Positions 52,112-61,050 are shown, counted from the first letter of the stretch. The stretch is DNA of 64,000 nt from Acidobacteriaceae bacterium (GCA_003134815.1 PLCO01000058.1:1533-65532); one strand, 5' to 3'. Notes: generated from the sequence alone by a model not told the origin. A program made the numbers and translations.

Positions 52112-53053
52112 CTATTTATTTGCAATAGTTTGGCTTGCTCCCCACCGCGAAAACAGGCACGTTTGAAGCTCAATTCCCATCCGATTTTCCCCTGCTCCTT
52201 GCACTGCCTTTGAAGCACCGGCGAGGCTCTCTTCCCGGTCGACAATCGCCAGTACCGCCGGCCCGGCTCCGCTTAACGCGACGCCGAGAATTCCGTGCTC
52301 TCCTGCCAGCGGCAACAGAACCGGCAGCAGCGGACAGATGGACGCGCGATACGGTTGATGAATCCGATCCCTCATTGCGAGCCGCAGCAGTTCACCTCTC
52401 CCTTGCGCAAACGCGAGCGCCAGCACGGCCACCGATTGTAGATTCGCAACGACATCTTCCAGCGGATAACTCGCCGGCAACATCGCGCGCGCTTTGGTGG
52501 TGGAGAGCGAGTCCTGCGGCAGCGCGACAATCGCTCGCCATTTCTCCGGCGGATCGATTCGCGCTACACGCACCTTGGTTCCTTCGCATGTCGCTGTGAT
52601 AAATCCGCCCAGCCAACACGCCGCCACGTTGTCGGGATGACCTTCGAGCTTGTACGCCTCTTCGAGAACGCGATCTGTATCCCAGTCCAACTCGCCAAAG
52701 TGCACTGCCAGCGCAATCGCCGCCAGCCGCGCGGCAGCTGACGAGCCGCATCCCATCCCCAGCGGAATCGCGTTCTCCATTCGAATCGCCAGCGGAACAA
52801 TCGCCCGCTCATGGCTACGCAGGATCTCCTTGTAGGTCTCAACAATCAAATTGTCTTCGAGCTTTGCGCAGCGGTCGGCATTGCGCCCGCTCGCGGCAAC
52901 CGAGAACTCCGGCGCCGCTTCGGCTTCAATCTCCAGAAAAAAATCCAACGCCACGGCAACCGCATCGAATCCCGGCCCAAGATTCGCCGAAGTTGCAGGC
53001 AAGCGGAGTCGAAAGGCGGCCGACTTTTTTTGGTCGATCGGCTCGTCGCTCAT
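52112..53053 (-). CDS. thrB: Homoserine kinase
   Basis: A 313-aa GHMP-superfamily kinase that phosphorylates homoserine in threonine synthesis. The ATP-binding motif IPLGMGCGSSAAARLAA (about 95-111) is intact, LPATSANLGPGFDAVAVAL (about 18-36) is typical, and the late LSGAGPAVLAIVD is the third GHMP motif. It overlaps the preceding threonine synthase gene by 4 bp, in the order thrC-thrB. The start codon ATG at 53053 is inside the thrC end. No homoserine dehydrogenase gene is nearby. Confidence 0.93.
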   Translation of the reverse strand: MSDEPIDQKKSAAFRLRLPATSANLGPGFDAVAVALDFFLEIEAEAAPEFSVAASGRNADRCAKLEDNLIVETYKEILRSHERAIVPLAIRMENAIPLGMGCGSSAAARLAAIALAVHFGELDWDTDRVLEEAYKLEGHPDNVAACWLGGFITATCEGTKVRVARIDPPEKWRAIVALPQDSLSTTKARAMLPASYPLEDVVANLQSVAVLALAFAQGRGELLRLAMRDRIHQPYRASICPLLPVLLPLAGEHGILGVALSGAGPAVLAIVDREESLAGASKAVQGAGENRMGIELQTCLFSRWGASQTIANK

Positions 53054-54420
53054 CCCGACTGGCCCCCGATGGCCTCGCCCTCAATCGCCGCCAGCACCGC
53101 GGCCGGCGTTGCATCCACGGTGATCGCATCCCGGCGCAGAGCTTCAATCGCAGCTTCAGACCCCAGCTTCTCTTCATCAGTCAGCAGCGTTCCGCGATGG
53201 AAATCGATCGTGTAATCCGCGTCCTTCAGCGTGTGGCCGGTGAGCACCAGCACCACCGTCTCGCCCGAGCGGATCACACCCTGGGCGCGCAGCTTTTTCA
53301 GTCCTGCCAGCGTCACCGCCGAAGCCGGCTCGCAGCCCAGCCCTTCCGCGCCAATCTCCGCTTTGGCAATTGCGATCTCAGCCTCGGTCACGTCGAGGCA
53401 CCATCCGCCGCTTTCCTGGATCACGCGCGCCGACTTGCGCCACGACGCCGGATTGCCGATGCGAATGGCCGTCGCCCGCGTATTCGCCTCCATCGGCTCC
53501 AGCACTGCGCCGTGAGTCAACTTCAAGCTCTTCACCAGCGGATTTGCTCCCGCCGCCTGAATCACACTGATCTTCGGCAGTCGCGCTGTCAAACCCAGCT
53601 CGCGCATCTCGCGGAATCCCTTGCCCAGCGCCGAGCTGTTACCCAAATTCCCTCCGGGAACAATCAAGTGGTCGGGCACATTCCAGTCCATCGCCTCGGC
53701 AATCTCGAATGCCGGCGTCTTCTGCCCTTCGAGCCTGTATGGGTTCACCGAGTTCAGCAAATAAATCGGCGCCTTCCTCACAATCTCCGTCAACAGGCGC
53801 AGGCAGCCGTCAAAGTCGGCCTTCACCTGGCAGGTCACCGCGCCGTAGTCCATGGCCTGCGATAGCTTTCCCCACGCGATCTTACCCTCGGGAATCAAAA
53901 CCAAACTACGCATCCCGGCGCGCGCCGCATAGGCCGCCATTGACGCCGACGTGTTTCCCGTCGATGCGCACGCAACCCAGGTAAATCCCCGCTCGCGCGC
54001 CACGCTCAGCGCCGTCGTCATGCCCGTGTCCTTGAACGATCCTGTTGGATTCACCCCTTGGTGCTTGGCGTAGAGCTGATCGATTCCCAGGGCCTTCGCA
54101 GCGCGCGTCAGATGGTAAAGCGGCGCATTCCCCTCGCGCAGCGACACCGCATTGCCAAAGCTTTCCATTATCGGCAGCAGCTCGCGGAATCGCCACACGC
54201 CCGATTGATCCAGCGCCTCGCCGGAGCAGCGCCTCTCACGCCACAACCACTTCAGCGCGCCCGGATTCGGACGGTCGTTGCCGCCGCGCTGGTTCCAGCC
54301 GGGATATTCGACCTCGAACAGATCGCCGCAATTGGCACAACGAAAGTCTGGCCGCGCCTCCGCACCCGGGATCCGGCTGCCGCATCCAAAACAGCGTAGC
54401 TGATGCAGATTCTCGTTCAT
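53050..54420 (-). CDS. thrC: Threonine synthase
   Basis: A 456-aa PLP enzyme converting O-phosphohomoserine to threonine. It has an N-terminal zinc-ribbon (CFGCGSRIP...CANCGDLF, about 9-32), the PLP Lys in GVNPTGSFKDTGMTTAL (about 126), VACASTGNTSASMAAYAARAG and LIVPGGNLGNSSALGKGFREM. The length and zinc-ribbon are typical of the class with extra N-terminal domain. Divergent from modA; a 10-bp dyad CTAGG...CCTAG is in the 64-bp gap (54423-54438). Start ATG at 54420. Confidence 0.93.
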   Translation of the reverse strand: MNENLHQLRCFGCGSRIPGAEARPDFRCANCGDLFEVEYPGWNQRGGNDRPNPGALKWLWRERRCSGEALDQSGVWRFRELLPIMESFGNAVSLREGNAPLYHLTRAAKALGIDQLYAKHQGVNPTGSFKDTGMTTALSVARERGFTWVACASTGNTSASMAAYAARAGMRSLVLIPEGKIAWGKLSQAMDYGAVTCQVKADFDGCLRLLTEIVRKAPIYLLNSVNPYRLEGQKTPAFEIAEAMDWNVPDHLIVPGGNLGNSSALGKGFREMRELGLTARLPKISVIQAAGANPLVKSLKLTHGAVLEPMEANTRATAIRIGNPASWRKSARVIQESGGWCLDVTEAEIAIAKAEIGAEGLGCEPASAVTLAGLKKLRAQGVIRSGETVVLVLTGHTLKDADYTIDFHRGTLLTDEEKLGSEAAIEALRRDAITVDATPAAVLAAIEGEAIGGQSG

Positions 54421-54484
54421 ATCTAGGTGTTAGCCTAGCAGGTGTACGGCGATTTCCGCTGTGGATGGAAGACTGATCGCGCCG

Positions 54485-55285
54485 ATGTCGAAGCAACTTC
54501 TCGCAGCTCTTTTCGTGTTTCTGGTTTTCGCGCCACCTGACGGCGCGCAAGCGCCTCTTCCCGGAACGCAAGCGCCTCTTCGCGTCGCTGCCGCTGCCGA
54601 TCTTGAGCCTGTTCTTCCGCCTATTCTCGAGCAATTTCAGCGCGCCACAGGCATTCACGCCGAGGTCACTTACCAAGCCTCCGCCACCCTCACCGCACAG
54701 ATTGAGAACGGCGCTCCTTTCGATATTTTTCTCTCGGCCGATCTCAGTTTTCCTAAGCGCCTCATCGACGATGGCCTCGCCGACGCTGCCGGCTCCGCCG
54801 ATTCCAGCACGCCCATGACGTACGCACGAGGAACGCTCGTCCTGTGGGCGCGTAACGACTCGCATCTGCAGCCGCCCTCGCTCGATCTTCTCCGCTCGCC
54901 CGCCTTGAAGCGCCTCGCCATCGCCAATCCAGATCGCGCGCCTTACGGACGCGCCGCCGTCGCCGCTCTCCGCAGTCTAAATCTCTACAACACGCTCAAG
55001 CCGCGCCTGGTCACCGCCGAAAACATCGCGCAGGCCGCGCAGTTTGTCGATTCCGCCAACGCCGATGCCGGCCTTATCTCGCTTACATCCGCGCTTACGC
55101 CGCGCCTCTCCGCCGACGGCGGGTACTTCGTCATTCCCCGCGACCTCTATCCCCCCATCGAGCAGGGCGCAGTCATCGTCAGCAACACCAAACAGCGCGC
55201 CGACGTCCACAAGCTGCTCGATTTTCTGCTTTCGCCCGTCGTGCAGGCCGAACTCGCCAAATCCGGCCTGACGCCGGTGAAGTGA
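54485..55285 (+). CDS. modA: Molybdate ABC transporter, substrate-binding protein
   Basis: A 266-aa periplasmic protein with a signal peptide (about residues 1-24, AALFVFLVFAPPDGAQA). The ModA pattern is seen: RVAAAADLEPVLPPI (about 33-47), YQASATLTAQIENGAPFDIFLSAD (about 60-83) and ANPDRAPYGRAAVAAL (about 140-155), which holds oxyanion ligands. It binds molybdate or tungstate. The next gene overlaps by 4 bp (GTGA). Start ATG at 54485; a GTG at 54461 is also in frame. A duplicated QAPLPGTQAPL segment follows the signal. Confidence 0.9.
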   Translation: MSKQLLAALFVFLVFAPPDGAQAPLPGTQAPLRVAAAADLEPVLPPILEQFQRATGIHAEVTYQASATLTAQIENGAPFDIFLSADLSFPKRLIDDGLADAAGSADSSTPMTYARGTLVLWARNDSHLQPPSLDLLRSPALKRLAIANPDRAPYGRAAVAALRSLNLYNTLKPRLVTAENIAQAAQFVDSANADAGLISLTSALTPRLSADGGYFVIPRDLYPPIEQGAVIVSNTKQRADVHKLLDFLLSPVVQAELAKSGLTPVK

Positions 55286-55962
55286 CCGCGATGGATTGGC
55301 AAGCATTCGCCCTCTCGCTTCGTCTCGCCGCAGTTACAACCGCGATTCTCCTCGCCGTCGCCGTGCCACTCGCCGCGCTCATCGTGCTAGGCCGCGGCCG
55401 CTGGCTCGCTGCCGTTGAAGCTCTCGCCACGCTGCCCATGGTTCTGCCGCCCACCGTCCTCGGCTTTTTTCTTCTCGTCATGCTCGGCCCGCGCACCGCC
55501 TTTGGCCGCGGCATCGCCGCCCTCCTCGGCCATCCGCTTGCATTTTCATTCGATGGCCTCGTTGTCGGCTCGGTCATCTACAGTCTTCCCTTCGCCGTTC
55601 AGCCTCTGGTCGCGGGCTTCGCCTCCGTTGATACCGCTCTCGTCGACGCGGCGCGCCTTCTCGGCGCAGGTCCTGTTCGCCTCGTTTCCAGCATTCTCAT
55701 TCCTCTGGCCCGCCGTTCGTTACTCGCTGCAATCGTGCTGAGTTTCCTCCATACCATCGGCGAATTCGGCGTCGTCCTCATGCTCGGTGGCGACATTCCC
55801 GGCGCCACGCGCACGCTTTCCATTGTTCTTTATGACCAGGTGGAGAATTTCGACTACGCCGCCGCCGGTCGCACTGCTCTTTTGCTCCTTGGCCTCAGTG
55901 CGATGGCTCTCATCGCCATCTACTCCACCAGCCGGAATCGCGGGATTACGCGCCGTGCTTAA
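55282..55962 (+). CDS. modB: Molybdate ABC transporter, permease
   Basis: A 226-aa inner-membrane protein with about five or six helices and the EAA-type loop DAARLLGAGPVRLVSSILIPLA (about 129-150). VLPPTVLGFFLLVMLGPRTAFGR (about 53-75) and FLHTIGEFGVVLMLGGDIPGATRTLSI (about 155-181) are highly typical of ModB. It overlaps modA by 4 bp and modC by 8 bp. The start codon is GTG at 55282, overlapping the modA stop; an ATG at 55291 is an alternative. Confidence 0.92.
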   Translation: MTAMDWQAFALSLRLAAVTTAILLAVAVPLAALIVLGRGRWLAAVEALATLPMVLPPTVLGFFLLVMLGPRTAFGRGIAALLGHPLAFSFDGLVVGSVIYSLPFAVQPLVAGFASVDTALVDAARLLGAGPVRLVSSILIPLARRSLLAAIVLSFLHTIGEFGVVLMLGGDIPGATRTLSIVLYDQVENFDYAAAGRTALLLLGLSAMALIAIYSTSRNRGITRRA

Positions 55963-56659
55963 ATTCTCGCTCGACTCGCGCCGCGGCAGCTTCCACCTTC
56001 AGGTGGAATGTACTTTTGCGTCTGATTGGACGGTCATCTTCGGCCCATCAGGCGCAGGCAAAAGCACATTGCTTCGCTTGCTTGCCGGCCTCGATTTACC
56101 CCATCACGGCAGCATCGCGCTCGACGGCCGCGTGCTCACTGAAACCAACAGCGGCCTCCATCTCCGGCCCGGCCATCGCCAAACTTCGCTGGTCTCGCAG
56201 CAGCCCGCGCTCTTCCCTCACCTGAGCGTTGCCGCCAATGTGGCCTACGGCCTACGCAGTCTCGATCACGCCGCCCGCGCGCGACGAGTCGACGAAATGC
56301 TGGATCTGGTTGGCGCAACCGACCTCGCTGCACGCCGCCCACAGGATCTCTCCGGCGGCCAGTCGCAACGCGTCACGCTGGCTCGCGCGCTTGCACCCGC
56401 TCCTCGCTTGCTTCTTCTCGATGAGCCTTTTTCCGCGCTTGACGGCGTGGCCAGCGACGCCCTGCTCATCCGCCTGCAAATCTGGCTACGAGAAAGCAAC
56501 GTACAAACCGCCGTGGCCACGCACGACGCAACGGACGCGCTTGCAACTTCCGCAGAAGTCCTGCTCATTCGCGATGGCCGCCTCGTAGCGCTGGGCCCCG
56601 CCAGCGAAGTTCTCGCTTCTGAGCGCAGACGCCTTCTCGGTCGGTTGGAAACGAACTGA
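55955..56659 (+). CDS. modC: Molybdate ABC transporter, ATP-binding protein (short form)
   Basis: A 234-aa ATPase: Walker A GPSGAGKST (about 29-37), signature LSGGQSQRVTLARAL (about 133-147), Walker B LLLLDEPFSALD (about 153-164) and H-loop ATHD (about 190). It ends at LLGRLETN with no C-terminal TOBE/MOP molybdate-binding domain, unlike the roughly 350-aa E. coli ModC. Start GTG at 55955 overlaps modB by 8 bp. Regulation by intracellular molybdate through a TOBE domain is therefore not expected. Confidence 0.9.
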   Translation: MLKFSLDSRRGSFHLQVECTFASDWTVIFGPSGAGKSTLLRLLAGLDLPHHGSIALDGRVLTETNSGLHLRPGHRQTSLVSQQPALFPHLSVAANVAYGLRSLDHAARARRVDEMLDLVGATDLAARRPQDLSGGQSQRVTLARALAPAPRLLLLDEPFSALDGVASDALLIRLQIWLRESNVQTAVATHDATDALATSAEVLLIRDGRLVALGPASEVLASERRRLLGRLETN

Positions 56660-56699
56660 TACGCACTGTATGAGCACGGATCAATTCCACTCCGCGAGA

Positions 56700-56745
56700 G
56701 CTTCTGTTCCCTAGTCCTTACTCCCTACTCCCTGTCTTTATCACG
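56700..56745. repeat. GGGA-type short repeats between modC and the hydrolase gene
   Basis: CTGTTCCCTAGTCCTTACTCCCTACTCCCTGTC at the junction of two convergent genes, ending at the stop of the hydrolase gene. Confidence 0.75.
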
Positions 56746-57574
56746 CCTCAAACTGCCGCAGCCACGGAGCCACAATCGCAGCCACCTTCTTCGGCTGCTC
56801 ATAAGCGGCATAATGCCCAGCGCATGGAATTGCGTGAAGCTCGCATCCGCCCGGAGCGGCACGAAACGCCTCCATATCCGCGGCGGTCACGGTCGCATCC
56901 TCAGCGCCCGCAATCGCCAGCACCGGCACGCGAATTGTCGCCACCGTGGGAACCGAATCCGGCCGCGCCGCCAGCCCCGCCTGCACCGCAACCACTGCCT
57001 CCTGCGTAAGCGTCATCTGCGCACGCACTTCCCCCACAACCTCTGGCCGCTCGCGTCGAACCGACGGCGCGACCGTATTCTGCGCCATGCCGTCAAAGAG
57101 CGCGGCAACGCCTTCGGCCCTGGCGCGTGCAATCGTCTCAATGCGTTTGGCCAGGTTCGCTTCGGCATCCGGCTGCGGTTTTGAGCACACAAAAATCATT
57201 CCCCGCATGCGCTGCGGAGCTCTGCGCCACAACTCCAGCAGCACGTATCCGCCAATCGAGCATCCGCCAAAAATCGCCTTCGAAATGCCCAAATGATCAA
57301 GCAGCGCAAGCGTATCCAACGCAAGCTGTGCCATCGTGAGCACGGGCGCGCTCGGCACATTGGCGAATCCGCCCGTCGGCAGGCCTGTGCCCAGCTCCGA
57401 ACTACCGTGCCCGCGCAAATCGGGGACGATGGCCCGAATACCGGCAAGTTCCCTCGTCAGCGGACGCCAATAGTCGTGGTCAAGTGGTGTGGGATGCAGC
57501 AGAACAACCGGCAGCCCCTCGCCAGCGTCAATGAAGCTCAATCGCGCGCCGCCGGAAACATAGTCGCCGGTCAT
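56741..57574 (-). CDS. Alpha/beta hydrolase (RutD/3-oxoadipate-enol-lactonase-like)
   Basis: A 277-aa soluble alpha/beta hydrolase. The oxyanion segment VVLLHPTPLDHDYW (about 23-36), DLRGHGSS (about 53-60), the nucleophile GGCSIGGYVLLEL (Ser about 106) and the C-terminal His in CAGHYAAYEQP (about 257) are visible. The cap region (about 130-190) is helical. The substrate is unknown; PcaD or RutD labels would be too specific. It stands alone and converges with modC. Confidence 0.82.
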   Translation of the reverse strand: MTGDYVSGGARLSFIDAGEGLPVVLLHPTPLDHDYWRPLTRELAGIRAIVPDLRGHGSSELGTGLPTGGFANVPSAPVLTMAQLALDTLALLDHLGISKAIFGGCSIGGYVLLELWRRAPQRMRGMIFVCSKPQPDAEANLAKRIETIARARAEGVAALFDGMAQNTVAPSVRRERPEVVGEVRAQMTLTQEAVVAVQAGLAARPDSVPTVATIRVPVLAIAGAEDATVTAADMEAFRAAPGGCELHAIPCAGHYAAYEQPKKVAAIVAPWLRQFEA

Positions 57575-57644
57575 ACTTGAGCCATCACGGTGGAGTAGGT
57601 CACGCCCGAGCCGGTCATATTTGAGCTAGGCATACCCAAGGATG

Positions 57645-58079
57645 CTACGCCCCCGGGTTCGGTCCCGAAAAACCTGCCGGACTCGATCCCGAATACGTGC
57701 CCGGATTCGGTCCCGGATTCGGTCCTGGATTCGGTCCTGGATTCGGTCCTGGATACGGTCCTGAAAACGGACCTTGATACGGCCCCGGATACGGCGACAC
57801 CTCTTCCGGAATCCCGATCCAGGCTGCCAGGTAGGCCACGCCGACCAGCCCGCCAGAAAAAAAGAATCCGAGCACCGAGAATATGCGAATCAGGGCAACA
57901 TCCCAACCGTAGGCCTGCGCCAGCGCCAGGCAAACGCCGCCAATCTGGCGTCCCACGTGTGGCCGCAACAGCGGCCGGCTCGGAATCGAGGCAGCCATCG
58001 GTACAGCTGCGCCGCAGCCCGTACAGAAGCGCGCGTTCCCGTGCAATGCATTTCCGCAACTCTGACAGTAGACAGCCAT
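57645..58079 (-). CDS. PspC-domain protein with zinc-ribbon and PGPN-repeat tail
   Basis: A 144-aa protein. An N-terminal zinc ribbon (CQSCG...CTGCG, about 5-22) is followed by a PspC domain (about 38-92, RQIGGVCLALAQAYGWDVALIRIFSVLGFFFSGGLVGVAYLAAWIGIPEE) with two membrane helices. A low-complexity tail made of PGPNPGPNPGP-type repeats (about 95-140) follows; the DNA shows repeated 12-bp units (TTCGGTCC(T/C)GGA). PspC proteins take part in envelope-stress response. The start ATG at 58079 has GGGAAGGG in front. No pspA gene is nearby. Confidence 0.85.
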   Translation of the reverse strand: MAVYCQSCGNALHGNARFCTGCGAAVPMAASIPSRPLLRPHVGRQIGGVCLALAQAYGWDVALIRIFSVLGFFFSGGLVGVAYLAAWIGIPEEVSPYPGPYQGPFSGPYPGPNPGPNPGPNPGPNPGTYSGSSPAGFSGPNPGA

Positions 58080-58187
58080 AATCAATCCCTTCCCAGAAAC
58101 AACCCCGCTGCTTTCATCATACGAATCCGCGCCCGGTCCGGTTCCACCGCGCCTCGCTTTCCCTGGCGCTCTAGTCCGAAGTCCCGT

Positions 58188-58318
58188 AGTCCCTTAGTCC
58201 CTACGTCCCTGTTTCCTGTCTTTCTACTCCCTACTGGGGTCCCCATCGACAGGTCCTCGTCGATGGGGTGGCTACTGGCTACTCCCTATTCCCTGTTTTT
58301 CTAGTCCCTGCTTTTTCA
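58188..58318. repeat. GGGA-type repeats with an inserted REP-type hairpin
   Basis: The 5' and 3' parts are TCCCT-type short repeats (AGTCCCTTAGTCCCTACGTCCCTG, CTATTCCCTG, AGTCCCTGC). Between them is a REP hairpin: stem CCCCATCGAC (58241-58250), loop AGGTCCTC, stem GTCGATGGGG (58259-58268). The loop matches copies at about 61225 and 61315, while the stem differs. Confidence 0.75.
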
Positions 58319-59533
58319 ATTCCCACTGTACGGTGCCCGCAGATATTTCCTCGCCTGATCGGCTCGCGAGGTATCCGGCCCGGCCTCAATCGCCGCCTGA
58401 TAGTCTCGCACGGCAAGCTGGCGCTGTCCGCTCAAGTCGCGACACTCGCCCGCATCCACCAGCGAACGAATCTTGAGATCGAGCCCCACGCCCGCCGTCC
58501 CCGCCGCCTGCTCGTAGGCCTCGGCCGCATCGTCGAGGTGGCGCTGGCCGCGCAGCGCGTCCCCCAATCCAAAATCCGCCAGCTCCATCCGCGCTTCCGC
58601 AAAGTAGCCCGGCTTCGCGTTGTTTGCCTGGATCTGCCGATATACATCCACGGCCTTCATCCCCTCGCCTGCATCCCTGCGCAAATTCGCTACTTCCAGG
58701 CAAAACAGAAAGTCGTGCGGATACTCGTTCTTCAATTGCTCTACCACGTCAATCGCCGGGCCATACTTCGCCTCGCGGCGCAAAAACAGCGCGATCGCAG
58801 TTCTCGCGTCCACGCTTGTCAGCACTCCACGTTCGCCATCGTCGCGCAGCATCGCCAGGCCAGTCGCCTTCGATCCCGTAATTCCGGCAAACCCGATCAT
58901 CAGCTTGAATGGCCACGGCAGCGCGCCAACTACATATTCGTAGACGCCCGTGATCAACTTCGCGTCCACATAATTCGGGTCCAGCTCCAGCACCCGAGCC
59001 GCGTCGTCCCTGGCCTTCGTCGCCAGCCGGAACCCCGTCCCAAACGCCCGCTCCACCATGGCCACATAAGTGCATCGCAGGCTGCGCACCCATGCGCGCG
59101 CAAACAACGCATTCACATCATTGGGATTCTGGCTCAGCCGCCAATCCGCCTCACGCACCGCTTCATCGGCCAGCGCAAAAATCTGGTCTCGCTTCTTCGC
59201 GTCTTCCGCCACGGCGTGCCGCCCGGTCAGGAAACCATCATTGGCATAGAAGGTGGTGTCGAGCAGGTCCTCGTGGAAAAGCTCCTGAAAGATCAGCGCG
59301 TTCAGCAGGTATGCCGTAGCCTGAGGGTCGCCGGGATGCGCCGCGTGATAGCGCCCAAACAGTTCAACCGCGCCCGAATAATCGAGATTGTAAAAATCTT
59401 TGAAGGCCGCGCGAACCTGCGGATCGTAGTTCATGGGATTGGTGTCCACCGCCGCAGCCCATGCCGAGCCGCTCATCGCCAAACCCAGAATCCCGGTCAA
59501 CCACCAACGCGCACGCACCAGTCCTACCCTCAA
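58316..59533 (-). CDS. TPR-like secreted protein
   Basis: A 405-aa protein with a signal peptide (about residues 1-27, MRVGLVRARWWLTGILGLAMSGSAWA). It is alpha-helical with tetratricopeptide-like pairs (FYNLDYSGAVELFGRYHAAHPGDPQATAYLLNALIF, ARDDAARVLELDPNYVDAKLITGVYEY, RREAKYGPAIDVVEQLKNEYPHDFLFCLEVANL, LDDAAEAYEQAA, RQLAVRDYQAAIEAGPD). It is probably a periplasmic scaffold. No other domain. Its start codon lies 20-bp beyond a plus-strand region without gene. A TTTC-type start context is weak. Confidence 0.78.
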   Translation of the reverse strand: MRVGLVRARWWLTGILGLAMSGSAWAAAVDTNPMNYDPQVRAAFKDFYNLDYSGAVELFGRYHAAHPGDPQATAYLLNALIFQELFHEDLLDTTFYANDGFLTGRHAVAEDAKKRDQIFALADEAVREADWRLSQNPNDVNALFARAWVRSLRCTYVAMVERAFGTGFRLATKARDDAARVLELDPNYVDAKLITGVYEYVVGALPWPFKLMIGFAGITGSKATGLAMLRDDGERGVLTSVDARTAIALFLRREAKYGPAIDVVEQLKNEYPHDFLFCLEVANLRRDAGEGMKAVDVYRQIQANNAKPGYFAEARMELADFGLGDALRGQRHLDDAAEAYEQAAGTAGVGLDLKIRSLVDAGECRDLSGQRQLAVRDYQAAIEAGPDTSRADQARKYLRAPYSGN

Positions 59534-59724
59534 CGTCGGTTTCCGTTCTTTTCTATCGTATCTCCCTAAGGTCGCCCCCTACGCTCGTATCGTCACGCCG
59601 ACACGGCTTGCAGAAACCGGCCGCAGCAGAATCGCGACCGGACCGGCATTCGTGAATCACTATTGTGAATCAGGCGTCGCGAAATTGCTTTCGACAATAA
59701 TCAGAAATCCGTTAGGATCGAAGT

Positions 59725-60513
59725 ATGCCCGTCCCGCAACAACTCAATCCATCCTTCGCCGCCACGCGTTCGCCCCTCCCCAACAGGCCCCCCTTCCCGG
59801 ACAAAATCGACTTGGCGCGCGAACGCCTCATCGTCGCTCTCGATGTGCCCAGCGTCGCCGCTTCGGAAGTTTTGCTCAACCGTCTCGACGGAACCTGCCA
59901 GTGGTTCAAGGTCGGCCTCGAGCTTTTCACCACTGCCGGGCCCGCCGTCCTTGAGCCTCTCGCGGCTCGCGGCCACTCGGTCTTCCTCGACCTCAAGTTT
60001 CACGACATCCCCAACACCGTCGCCGGAGCCGTCCGCTCCGCCGCCGCATGGGGCGTTCGCATGGTGAATGTTCACGCCGCCGGCGGCCCCGCAATGCTGG
60101 CCGCCGCAAAGGCCGCACTCGACGGCGTCGCCAACCCGCCAGAGCTCCTCGCCGTCACCGTCCTCACCAGCCTGGATTCGGCGCAGCTCGAATCCACCGG
60201 CATCGCCCGTTCGCCCGCCCATCAGGTTGAGCTTTTGGCCAAAATGTGTCTCGATGTCGGCATTCGCGGCTTTGTCTGTTCGCAGCAGGAGGCTGCTGCC
60301 CTGCGCGCCCTCACCGGCCTGGATGGAATTCTCGTCGTCCCCGGCATTCGCCCCGCCGGTTCTGACAAAAACGACCAAAAGCGCCTGGCAACACCCGCTC
60401 AGGCGCTCGGTGCCGGCGCAAGTTTCCTCGTCGTCGGCCGGCCCATCACACAGGCGCCCGACCCGGCTCGAGCCGCCGAAGCAATCCTCAAAGAAATGGC
60501 TGAAGCGCTATAA
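59725..60513 (+). CDS. pyrF: Orotidine 5'-phosphate decarboxylase
   Basis: A 262-aa TIM-barrel enzyme making UMP, the last step of de novo pyrimidine synthesis. The catalytic Lys-Asp array is in FLDLKFHDIPNTVAGAVRSA (about 88-107), VALDVPS near the start (about 37) and VVPGIRPAGSDKNDQKR (about 208-224) complete the family pattern. The N-terminal 28 residues are low complexity and longer than in E. coli. Start ATG at 59725. pyrE lies 15 kb away. It is monocistronic with a short upstream gap. Confidence 0.93.
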   Translation: MPVPQQLNPSFAATRSPLPNRPPFPDKIDLARERLIVALDVPSVAASEVLLNRLDGTCQWFKVGLELFTTAGPAVLEPLAARGHSVFLDLKFHDIPNTVAGAVRSAAAWGVRMVNVHAAGGPAMLAAAKAALDGVANPPELLAVTVLTSLDSAQLESTGIARSPAHQVELLAKMCLDVGIRGFVCSQQEAAALRALTGLDGILVVPGIRPAGSDKNDQKRLATPAQALGAGASFLVVGRPITQAPDPARAAEAILKEMAEAL

Positions 60514-60525
60514 GAGCCCCGTAGC

Positions 60526-61050
60526 CTAGACCGGGCCAGCCGCCGTGTTGCGCGCATGGGTCACATTGTCAGGGTCGGAAGTGAACGACTTGCCCGCCCC
60601 GTAAGCAAACTTGAAGTACTGCGGTCCGGATTTACGAATCGCATCATGGCTCCCGTCGTCCCAGGTTGCGCGAGCCTCGCCGTCAACATACTCCCAGCGG
60701 CCATTCACGTCGCCAATTGACCTGTGGGCGGTGCCATCCTCGTTCAGTGTGATGTCGAAGTTATTTCCGCTACCGTCGCCGCACTCCCATTTGCCGATGA
60801 ACCGGCCACGGCTGGGAACTCTGTAGCTGTCCTCGGAAGCGGAGGAAGCTCCTCCCGCGAATTCGACACGCGCGATGTCAGAGAGGTTGAAGCTCTGGCG
60901 GTGGCCATCCTTGAACACGATGACCATGGCGCCCGAGCTGTCTTTCGAAGCAGCGTGGGCGGCCACTTGGCTAAGCGACCCAGTCAGGCAAAGCAATACC
61001 CCGAGGCAGGCGATGCGAGCGAGGCGGGTGAGGCGAACAAAGCTCTTCAT
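60526..61050 (-). CDS. Secreted hypothetical protein
   Basis: A 174-aa protein with a signal peptide (about residues 1-33, MKSFVRLTRLARIACLGVLLCLTGSLSQVAAHA). The mature part has beta strands (AMVIVFKDGHRQSFNLSDIARVEFAG, GRFIGKWECGDGSGNNFDITLNEDG) and WEYVDGEARATWDDGSHDAIRK, resembling small beta-barrel or lipocalin-like proteins found in acidobacteria and planctomycetes. A single cysteine is present. GGAGAACC precedes the ATG. Convergent with pyrF (12-bp gap). Function unknown. Confidence 0.6.
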   Translation of the reverse strand: MKSFVRLTRLARIACLGVLLCLTGSLSQVAAHAASKDSSGAMVIVFKDGHRQSFNLSDIARVEFAGGASSASEDSYRVPSRGRFIGKWECGDGSGNNFDITLNEDGTAHRSIGDVNGRWEYVDGEARATWDDGSHDAIRKSGPQYFKFAYGAGKSFTSDPDNVTHARNTAAGPV

